From contig NW_025062478.1 in the NCBI RefSeq assembly GCF_000002995.4, positions 12,954,001-13,018,000 on the forward strand: a DNA stretch of 64,000 bases, written 5' to 3'. The DNA comes from Brugia malayi (lineage: Eukaryota; Nematoda; Chromadorea; Rhabditida; Onchocercidae). Under the pieces are notes generated by a model. The model was not told the origin of the DNA, made no database searches, and saw only the letters and a list, made by a program, of their open reading frames with translations. Position 1 is the stretch's first letter; every line of letters starts with the position of its first letter. The position numbers were made by a program, and so were the translations under genes. Shown here piece after piece: positions 54,501 through 64,000 of this stretch.

Positions 54501-56913
54501 TTGATTTATTTAATTATTTGTTTATTTGCTTGCTTGCTATCTTTAAAAAAAAAGTTAATTAATTTCTATAAATAGATGAAATAATCAATTTTTCTTCTTG
54601 CTTACATTTGCAATTTAGCAATGATATATTTTATCGTCCAATAAAATATCAAATTGCATATGTCATCGCTTTATTTTATTTTATTTTATTTTATGATTAA
54701 TCTTTTAGTTATTATTGACATTTTGAAAGAAATTAAAAACAAACTTTTCAAAATTTTGGATTATTTTCAACAAACAAAAAATTGAAATTTTCATCACTCA
54801 AATCAATTCAATATTCGCTTTTGATACTTTAACAATTTGTTACAAATTTTTTTTTTTTTTTTTTTGAAACAAATTATATAATTCATATTGACTTTTAGTT
54901 TAATGAAATAATAATATTTACACATTTATCTAATTTTCATTAATTTATTAATTTTGATGAGTTAAAATAAAAAATGCAAATTAAGGAGCATTTGTTTATC
55001 GAATTGATTTTGTAATCAATTTTTCTTCCTTTTTTTTTTCTTCTTTAAATGAAATCATGAAAATAAATATTTTGGAAGTAAAAAAAAAGAAAATCCTTCA
55101 TAAACTTTTTGCAATTTCAAATTCAATTTTTTTTTTTTTTTTGCTAATGCAAAATGAAAAATTTTCTATTAACTTTTTTTTTTAGTAGGATTGAACTAAT
55201 TTGACATCATTATAACTTGTCCAGATGTTTTGTTTCATTCCAACTATCTTTTTCGTTATTATTCATTTGTTTGTTTGTTTGTTTGTTTCTTTGTTTGCTT
55301 GTTTGTTTCTTCCATTCTTCCTTTTTCTCAATTCAAATTTCACTAAACTAAAACCAAATTTTCATTCTTTCTTCTTTTTCACTGTTCAAGTAAAAAAAAA
55401 AAAAAAGACTTATATATATGATTAAGGTTTTTTTTTAAAAAAGAAACTTTTTTTTTCAGTAAGAAAACTTGTAATAAATTAATCTATTTTAATTTCATTT
55501 CAAATCAGTGCACAACATTAATTAATTAATTAAATCATTTTTCAAATATTTATTTGTATAATTTTTTTTTCTCCCAATTTTCTCAAATTGTTTTTATATA
55601 TGCAATCGTCGAACAAAAATTAGGAATTCAAAAAAAAAAAAAAACGGAATGAATGAACGAATGAATATGAAAAGTGAAATGAAGAAATGAAAAAGTAAAG
55701 CTATTTTTTAATTCTAAATTTTTTTCCTTTTTGTTAGATAGCCAAGAAAAATTTTTGTAAGCAAAAGGACATTGAATAATAATATTTTTACATTTCTTTT
55801 TTTTTCCGCCTCTTTCTTTTTCTCTTTCTTTTGCTTATTTTTTTTTTTTTTTTGGTTTTCATTTCATTCCTTTTCATTGCTTCTAATTTTATTGGAAGCA
55901 TACTAAATAAGCATATGCTTGCTTGGCTTATTCTTTCGTCCTAAACTTAATCAGCCTGAAAAAAAAAAAAATTTTTTTTTTTTATTGACTTGTCCTTGTT
56001 GTTAAGTTTTTGAAAGATTTTACCATGTTATCAATGTCTTTTATTTTTTTTTTCTAACAATAAGGGCATTTTCTTTTTCTTAAAAAAAAAAAAAAAAAAA
56101 TAATATTATTATTATTATTATTTCAACAATTCAAATTTATATGTAACAAATTTTTAGGGTTTGAAATAAAAAGAATCTTTTTAATTTTTGGCTTTTATTT
56201 CTATTAAAATTTGTTTTTGTTTTTGGAAAATATTGATTACTTAAATTACAGCATAATTCTTTAGAGATAAAATAAAAGAAATTAATTTATATTAATGTAT
56301 TGCAATTATTATTTGCACATTCATAAATTGTTATATCTTTCATTTATTACAATTCAAAAGTTTTTAACAATTTAAATTACTACGCTAAAATGCGATATTT
56401 AAAAGATAATAAAATCTTCTTAATTTGAAAGTTGTAGCAGCTAATTAATTAACTAATCAGCTAGACTAGACTAATTGATAATTACACGATAATTTTGTTA
56501 ATTTTGATTGTAATGGTAAAAAATTTGTTCCGTCTTGCATAGTAATATGACAATACTAAATAAAATATAAAATATAATGTGATACCAGTAATACTAAGAT
56601 AAATCAGTGATAATGATTAATTAATAAATGTAATAAAATAATTTGAATTTATCAGCTAAATTTTAATTTAACTTATTTAATTTGATAATTAATTTAATCT
56701 AATTTATCATCTTGCTATTTCTAAAATTATTTAATGCACGAAAAGAGGTAATAAAAAATTAAAAGATAATTAAATTTTTCTTAGACGTAAGGATATTTTG
56801 AAAATTTTAAAATGTTTTTATTCATTTCAAAAGAAATAGTTTTATTGCTAAAAGAGAGAATTAAAAGTTCAAATAAATAATAAGGAAAAAAATTATTGGA
56901 ATATTATATTACC

Positions 56914-56964
<51 letters not shown>

Positions 56965-59077
56965 GACTTATTCATTTGATAATACAAACAAAATTTAATG
57001 GAAAAATGACGTATCATGAAGAAATTCACAATTTTCATCTATCATTTTTCTGAAGTTTTTTTTTTTTCTTCTTCGCTTTTTTTTTATCCCTTCAATTATT
57101 CTTTATTACTATCGTTAATCAATCAATTCACAAATAATAATGAAACAATAACAATAACAATAAAAAAAAAAAAATAATAATAAACACTTTTTCGAAATAA
57201 AAAAGCAAAAATCTTTATTACTATCATTAATCAATTAATTCACAATAATAATTAATAAAATTTCAAGAAAAAAAAAGTCGTTAATCGTTAATCAATTGGT
57301 TATATCATCATAAAAGTAATAAATTTTTTCCAAAAAAACAAAACAATTTTTTTCTTTGTTTCAAAAAAAAAAAAACAAAATTATATTTTTGTTTAAATAT
57401 TTAAAGCATTGACAGAAAAAAAAGAAAAATAAATGAATGAATGGTTTTGTGTTTATTGTTGAAAAAGCAAAAAAAAAAAGAAGAAATATATATATGTATG
57501 TATACACATATTAATGATTAATGATAATTCTTTGTTTAATCCCCCACAGAGATTGTTTCTTTCCTTAAAAGTATCTTTGAAAAATCAATTTAAGTTTTTT
57601 AAATGCTTAAATTTTATTCCGTTTTTTTTTTTTTTTTTTTTTTGTTAAAAGTATTTGTTGTCAACTTTTTTTGTGAATAAACTTGTAATTCAATTGTTTT
57701 TATTACAAAAAATTTGAAATTTGAGCTAAAACAAAAAAAAATAGATTTAATGAAAGCTTCTATAAATTTATTTTTTAAAATTATAATAATATTATTAAAG
57801 TTTCTTATTTTTTTCTAAAGAAAAAAAAAATTTTGTTTACTTAGTCAGTTTTTCTTTCATGTATTTTTATTTTTTCATTTCTAATATAAAATATATGCCC
57901 AAATGTAGTTTTAAATAATTATCATTATTTTTACTATTGTATCGTATAATTAACTGACATAATCATAGTACATAATCATGATCATAGTATATAATCGTCA
58001 TTTTATCATTACATTGTTAAAGAGATATATGAATTATCATGATCAAAGAGAATTATCATGATTTTATTGTTAAACTAAGAAATCATAGCATAAATTGCTA
58101 CTTTTATAGCTATAAATATCCAGAAAATAGTGATTTGTCGTAGTTTTGCAGTTGGAATACTACGATAATCGTTTTTTTTTATTTGTTATATTATTATTTT
58201 TTTAATTGTTAGAATAATTAGCATATAATTAGGTATTTATAACTTAGTCAATAAACCTGTCCGGTTTGTCAGTTGTATTTTATTTATGACCGAATGATTC
58301 ATTGATTACTGTTACACTTCAAATGTTACATTTTAATATAATATAATATAATAAATAGTGATTAGGCCGTAATTCGGATACAATCCGGTTATTTTTTTGT
58401 ATTTTATAACAAATAAAGCGCTGTATGTTTTTTTGCCTTTTTTGAAAACTTTTCATATTGTTAAATATATCAAAAAAAAAAAACAAAAAAAAAAAAAAAG
58501 AAAAACAATCGAATTGATATCATTTCATAGTTTTTATTAAATAAAACTTTATGAATATGCATAAATTTTTTTGAAAAATTAGTAAAAAAAGAAAGATATA
58601 CTTATGTAAGTTAAATTTCAAATATTTTATTGTTTAAATAAGTTTGTCTTTGAAATTTAATGAACATGATAGTGATAGCTGTATAATAATCTTATCATAT
58701 TTAATTTTGATGCAATGCTATCGAGATTATTATTATCTTTGGCATTCATTAATAGTGATAATGATAAGGATGATCTTATCTGATTCTACAATGTATTAAT
58801 ATTCCGATTGTGATTTAATGTTTTACTAAACTCTCATGTTTTTTTTTTCCAGTATTCTGTTTTTTTTTACTTTTTAATGGAAAGGAAAAACATAAGCAAA
58901 AGTTTAAATTCGTCTTTTTTCGAAAATTTAGGACATGAAGATTTTTTATAAAAATGCGCTTTATTGATTAATTAAAAAATATGTTAAATGATTAATTGGG
59001 TTTTTAAATTTATGTAAATACAATTAATATTAATTTTGATTATAATTTTAATTAATCTCGAATAATATTTAGATAGT
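50961..59077. other. AT-rich gene desert, no gene supported
   Basis: It contains many A and T runs, including a 46-base poly-A at 56,916-56,961, and some short TTTA, TTTG and CTCT repeats. Open frames such as 54,003-54,474 are Phe/Leu/Tyr-rich translations of T-rich DNA and have no splice partners. Confidence 0.55.
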
Positions 59078-59103
59078 TTATAATTGTGATAATAATTGAG
59101 GTA

Positions 59104-60049
59104 ATGTCTGCTGATTCTCAAACGTTACCTTGTTCACGTCCGTTAGCTGATAGTCGTATTGAGCAAAGCTATCACTTGGATCAGTTACGATCAAAATTAG
59201 CTCGTCTTGATATGCGTGATCTAGTTCCACAATTGGTTGCACGACAAGTGTTACGCTCACAAGAAATGAGTGCAGTGTATTCTGAGGTTTTTTTTATTAT
59301 ATTTCTAAAGTTTTGATAAATTGTTAAAATATTTAAAAATGAAGGATATTTTATATTTTGTTTTCAATTATATTAACTATTATTTTATTCATTTGATATA
59401 AATTTCATAAATTTTTTGTCAAGTATTTTCATTGATAATTTTGAATTGAATTTTGTATTTGAAATTATTTTTCCGCTTTTTTTTTTTCTGACAAATCAAA
59501 CAATAAAATGAAAAATTTCATTGCTTTTTATTAGAAAATTGAAAAATCTTAATTTTCTTCAATGATTTCAAAAATTGGTACAAAATTAAATTAATATTAA
59601 TCTTTCAACAATTATACACTATATTCATATCTTTTTGTTTGCCTAAAAAATTTGAAAAGAAGGCGCTAAGCGTATGAAAGATTATCAGTTTATCATGTTC
59701 ACAAACATAAATCTATAAATTTTAGTCATAATATTATATATTTGTCTTTATTTCTTTGTTTTTTAGCTAAAATGCAGAATTCTTTTCTTTGGGATTTCTT
59801 TTTATAATATTATAATTAAAAATAATTATTTTAATTTTTTTATTTTCTTTTGGTAATTGTTATCATTATCAAGAATAATGTGTTATGCAGGAAAAACGTG
59901 AAGATCAAGTGGACAAATTAATTGAAATATTGAAAACGAAGAATCATTGGCTTGGACCATTGATCGATGCATTGATAAGAAATGGACAAGCTACATTAGC
60001 AAAGGAATTATTGGCAATAAACAATACAAAAACCAACAAATCTACTTGA
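59104..60049 (+). CDS. CARD-only protein, 2 exons, 113 aa
   Basis: Exon 1 (59104-59286) and exon 2 (59891-60049) join in phase 0 across a 604-nt GT-AG intron. The start is the first ATG in frame; a TAG precedes it at 59,074 and a GTG at 59,086 is not needed. After about 22 residues, six amphipathic helices fit a caspase recruitment domain: LRSKLARLDMRDLVPQLVAR, then QVLRSQEMSAVYS, then EKREDQVDKLIEILKTK, then LGPLIDALIRNGQATLA. The C-terminal part follows the CARD consensus (aF..fl.aL...gq..La..L), and LGPLID recalls CED-4, while LVARQVL recalls CED-3. Only about 10 residues follow the CARD, so there is no caspase, NB-ARC or other domain. The role is inferred: a CARD-CARD adaptor or inhibitor acting in the cytosol on the CED-3/CED-4 pathway. 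It stands alone, with no neighbour within 2.6 kb. Confidence 0.8.
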
Positions 60050-62667
60050 TTTTCTAATTTTCAAAATCTTTTCTGATTTTATTTTAAATTATCAGCGATA
60101 TGTAAGTGATATAAATGATATAATATGCTATTATTATTATTAAATAACAATAATAATTAAAATATTGGATTGAAAAATTTAAGAAAAAATGAAAAAAAAA
60201 AATTGATATATAGTTAACAATGGTTTCATTGCAGTTTTTCATTTCATTTTTCCCTTTTTTTTTTCTTTTGTTAGCATAAATGCATTTTTATTTTTTTTAT
60301 AACATTGATTTCTTTTTGGCTTTAATTTCTTCAATTTGTTCTATGTTCAATTAAAAATTCATAAAAAATAAACAAATAAAAAACGAATATCAAATATTTT
60401 GACGAATTTATGAAAGGGAATTGCAAATTTTCGCTTACGTCAATTTTTCTCAAAATTTTGCACTTTTTTTTCGAAAAATTTGATTAACACAAAAATTAAT
60501 TAATAATTGAAGAATTTTAGCAGCAATCTCTTCTCTTCTTTCCTCCATTTTTTCTTTTCTTTCTTCTTTTTTTCTAGAAAATTTTCTAATGAATTTTGAC
60601 AAAAAAGAAAAAAAAAAGACTATCAATTTTTTTTTTTTCTTTATTTATAATTAGCTGTTCGCTCTGTTCTTGTGCTATTTACATCAATTTATGGCCAAAA
60701 ATATAATTAATAAATTACTTGGAGTAAATCTGTTTATTGGGATGCATTATTTTTTATTCTACTAATAGATTTGTTTTTTTATATATTTGAAACTACCCAC
60801 ACATATCTAATTTAGAATGAATGAATCACTTTGATATTTTAAAAAATTATAAAATTGTATAGCAAATAGTTTTTCAAATAAATGTCACAAATAAAATGGT
60901 TGTCAAATTAAATGAAAAATTAATAATTTAATCAAATAGACAAAATAATTTTTGGCATTTTTTGCTTTGTTTTTTTTTTTTTGAAGCATTTATTCTTTTT
61001 TATGAAAATAAAACTTTTTTTGCAAAGATTAAAAATTACTGTTTAAGATAGTTTTTCAATTTAATAAGTAAAAAAAAATCATCGATGATTCATCAACATT
61101 TTTGACTTTTTTTTCATCTTGATAATATTAATAAACGTAAAATAGCGGAAAAAAAGCAAGAAAAAAGTATTAAAGAGGTTTTGATAACTTTCCAATAATT
61201 AATTATTTTAATTGTATTTGAAAAAAAAAAAAACAAACCTAATTGTATTTGTTTATGAATTTTACTCTTATTTCATTATGAAAACAGTCAAATCCAAAAG
61301 TTTCAAGAAATTGCAATTAATTTGGTTACAAATTCATTGGATTTTTAAATTGATTAATTTTATAATAGCAAAAATTATTCAAAGATAAAACAGTCATTTG
61401 TTAATTTTTTTTTCTTTCTTTCTGAAAAACATTAAGAGATAATGTTTCGTTTTAAAGAACTTTACTTTTGTATAATTTTCTGAGTAAAAAATTATTTAAA
61501 AAAAAAAAAAAATATTATTTTATTTTTCTGAAAATTTTTTTTTCAGAAATTGCAATGAAATTGCAAGATTGCATATTCAAAATATTACATATTTTGATGT
61601 AATATAACTATAATTCCATTTAGAAGATAAAATTTTGATATAGCAAATCTGACTTCATCCATTAAGAAATTAAATCAAATTTTTGTTGAAATCTGTCTGA
61701 TGTAAAACGATACAAAATAGTAATTTTTTTGATAAAAATTTTGCATAAGAAAATTAGTAGCAATAAGGAACAAAGATAGCAATTATCAATAAATCGTCAA
61801 AGGAAAGAACATATATGACAATTACAAACAAAAATCACAAAGGAATACTATAAACAGCTTCGAATCTTAAAGTATAAGTAAAATGAAGCTATGAAATAAC
61901 TATCATGTTTCACGATTCGAAGAAAAGTATGACTGTAAAGCAGAAACTTGAAGAAATTTATGTAGGAAAATAGTCTAGAATAAAATTTAGGCTTAATTAC
62001 TTAGACTTAAAGACAGGAAAAATTATCTGATCACAATGGATACAAAACACATTCGATATGATTTAGCTGTAATTAATAAATTCGATAATTTTGAACAAGT
62101 AATCCCGTAAATTAGTAGTCGTTTGATTTATCGTTAATTTGTTCTTAATTTTTATTAGGTATCTGAATTTTTTCTTTTTAATAGCTGAATTTTATGAAAG
62201 CTTAAATTTTATTTTATTTTATTTTTTTAGAAAATTATGAAGGCTAAAAAATAATATTGTAAACAAAATGTTTATTCATTAAAACTGACGAAATGGAAAT
62301 GAAAAAAGGAAGGTGGTTGTTGGATAAAATGAAATAAAATTTATCGCTACCAAATAATCAAGGAGAATTCTGGTGGAGGAGGAATAATTCATATTAAAAT
62401 TATTCAATCAACAAGGACAAAAAAAACTCAGTTTTTGATACATTTAGTATTTCATTTTTTTCATTTTTTTTTACTTTTTTTTAAAACATACTATATTTCT
62501 ATATTTCAAATAAATTTAATCAAATATATATTTCAAAAAATTTTTATATTTCAAATAAATTTAATATTTGAAATTGATAGTTTGTTACTTTGAAATTTCT
62601 AAAACAAACAATATTTTCGAGAATGAATTTAACAATTTGGATTACTAAATAGAGGACGGTGCTGTGG
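60050..62667. other. Intergenic, AT-rich, no gene seen
   Basis: It includes the presumed 3' UTR of the CARD gene (several AATAAA-like sequences at about 60,365-60,380). No other feature is supported. Confidence 0.55.
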
Positions 62668-62739
62668 GCCTCATTGGCTCAGGGGCAGAGCGTCTGTCTA
62701 GTAAACAGAAGGCCGCTGGTTCGATTCCAGCATGAGGCA
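62668..62739 (+). tRNA. tRNA-Thr (anticodon AGT)
   Basis: A 72-nt cloverleaf without intron. The acceptor stem is GCCTCAT/ATGAGGC with discriminator A. The D arm is GCTC...GAGC. The anticodon stem TCTGT/ACAGA holds the loop CTAGTAA (AGT, read as IGU after deamination). The T arm is GCTGG TTCGATT CCAGC. All stems pair perfectly. The A box (TGGCTCAGGGG) and B box (GGTTCGATTCC) are intact. It decodes threonine ACU, ACC and ACA codons. Confidence 0.97.
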
Positions 62740-62758
62740 GTTGGGTCGAAAACGTCGC

Positions 62759-62762
62759 TTTT
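62759..62762 (+). terminator. Pol III terminator of tRNA-Thr
   Basis: The first TTTT run after the tRNA lies 19 nt past its 3' end, at the usual place for RNA polymerase III termination. Confidence 0.7.
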
Positions 62763-62906
62763 GCCAGCGAAATAATTGAATGATATGTCATTTAGCAATG
62801 AAAGAGTGACTGAATCCCTCTTTTTCGTGGGAAAAAGTCAAAAATATTGTTAAAGCATTGAGATCAGAAATAAATTTGCTAAACAATAGAAAATTCCATA
62901 ATTCAC

Positions 62907-62944
<38 letters not shown>

Positions 62945-64000
62945 GGAAATTTAATTTCTTGATAAATTTATATGCATGAAATAATAGATTTAATAATTAA
63001 TATTCATTAGAATCATCCAACAAATTTTTCTTAAATTTATAAAATCTTCAATAAATGTAACTTATTTCTTTCATCTTTAATATTAAAGTTAAATGATTCT
63101 GATACACATTGATTTCGTAAACAAACAAAAAAAAAGAAAGACAAATTGATCCATTAACTTCCAAAACAAAATGAAGTTAAGAAAGAAGTTAAATATTAGT
63201 AATGCAATATTTAATTCAAAAAAATATGGTTTTCTTCAGAAAATATGAAAATAGATTATATATACATGAAACATATATATCCAGAATTTTTCCCTTCTTT
63301 AAAGAAAATTAAACTCTATGACATTTCCCTTCCCTCTAGTCTAACAATATCCGAACTCATATGTTATTGCTAATCTGTTCAATTCTGATAAAGTTTGATA
63401 AATGATAAACTTAGATTATTTATTTAAAGGCATATCATCACCCACTTAGACATATCGAACTCACTTAGACATATCGAAGTTTGATAAATGATAAATTTAG
63501 ATTATTTAAAGGCATCGAAATATGAGTTCAACAAAATAAGCACAAATCGCAAAACAATTTCCCTCTTTAACCAAAATCTCTTTTTGCCGCTTATTTCATT
63601 GAAGATAAAGTAGGCTTAAAAAATCTACTTGAAATCTAAGATCTCCTTCATCTAAGAATGAATCTAGCTGTAAAGAAAAGTCAAATAGATGTAATTACAA
63701 AAGACTTGTCGTCATGTACTTTTGTATAGTACGTCACGTACTACGTCACATACTATACAAAAGACCGCCAACTTCAGTAAACCTTATCCTAAATACTATG
63801 ACCTTTTAAATTTAGTCAATTAAATCAAACTCACGCATTGCTAATTTACGTTAACAATTATACAACTATAACTTTTCAAGAATGAACATTAGAATTGTTA
63901 TAACAGGTCCTCAACTCTATGTACTCACACGTAAATCGAAAATTTAGGTTGAAAGTTGGAAAGTTAAGGAGAGAAATAACCAGATCACTAATTTAAAATA
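62763..64000. other. Intergenic, no gene seen; short repeats
   Basis: Bases 63,391-63,433 and 63,476-63,517 are diverged direct copies (aagtttgataaatgataaa...). Between them, cacttagacatatcgaa occurs twice in a row. The last 700 bases are less homopolymer-rich than the desert, but no exon could be built. Confidence 0.5.
63719..63763. repeat. Perfect 13-bp inverted repeat with 19-nt loop
   Basis: The arms cttttgtatagta and tactatacaaaag are exact reverse complements. The loop (63,732-63,750) and inner arm edge contain two acgtcac heptamers 12 bases apart, each holding a half cAMP-response element (TGACGT on the other strand). Confidence 0.85.

Noticed and set aside
59078..59260. Reverse-strand ORF of 60 codons
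   Set aside because: It is the antisense shadow of CARD exon 1.

Overview
The window looks like nuclear DNA of a nematode, most likely a clade III (filarial or spirurid) worm. It is very AT-rich and full of homopolymer runs. Genes are split into small exons with GTAAGT-type donors and TTTCAG-type acceptors, and the tRNA-Thr(AGT) folds cleanly in the form I know from nematodes. Species placement is inference. Every multi-exon model below was built by hand from splice signals, reading phase and paralogue comparison.

Region 1 (1-18,290) is a duplicated, fast-changing locus. It holds two convergent, apparently intact paralogues of a family I do not recognise (A, + strand, 316 aa; B, - strand, 322 aa) with identical exon architecture. 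At 16.9-18.1 kb lie the scrambled remains of two further copies, one in each orientation. Between them are two tandem C2H2 zinc-finger genes (D with 6 fingers, E with 10) that share a PLDLS motif, plus the relic of a third. Duplicated flanks show that this is a segmental array running off the left edge of the window. One patch of about 477 bp is nearly identical between A and the pseudogene 14.56 kb away, although neighbouring exons have decayed, which suggests gene conversion or a recent duplication.

Region 2 (19,925-26,660, - strand) is a complete ten-exon gene for the mitochondrial pyruvate dehydrogenase E2 subunit (dihydrolipoamide acetyltransferase, 513 aa). It is a single-copy housekeeping gene with a lipoyl domain, a divergent subunit-binding domain and a DHRVVDG catalytic motif.

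Region 3 (about 30.9-36.5 kb) has two hand-found genes without long ORFs: orphan phase-1 exons on the + strand, and a four-exon - strand gene for a small secreted protein with eight cysteines and repeated phase-1 modules.

Region 4 (36.5-59.1 kb) is an AT-rich gene desert. It contains a roughly 1.05-kb (AAT)n array and a 2.8-kb array of a 22-bp minisatellite that is open in all three forward frames.

Region 5 (59.1-64.0 kb) holds a two-exon gene for a CARD-only protein (113 aa) of the kind used in apoptosome or caspase assembly, a tRNA-Thr(AGT), and a hairpin-forming inverted repeat.

I see no single cooperating gene system. The most unusual items are the A/B family, the CARD-only gene, the modular secreted protein, and the zinc-finger pair with a hydrophobic first exon and a likely CtBP-binding motif.
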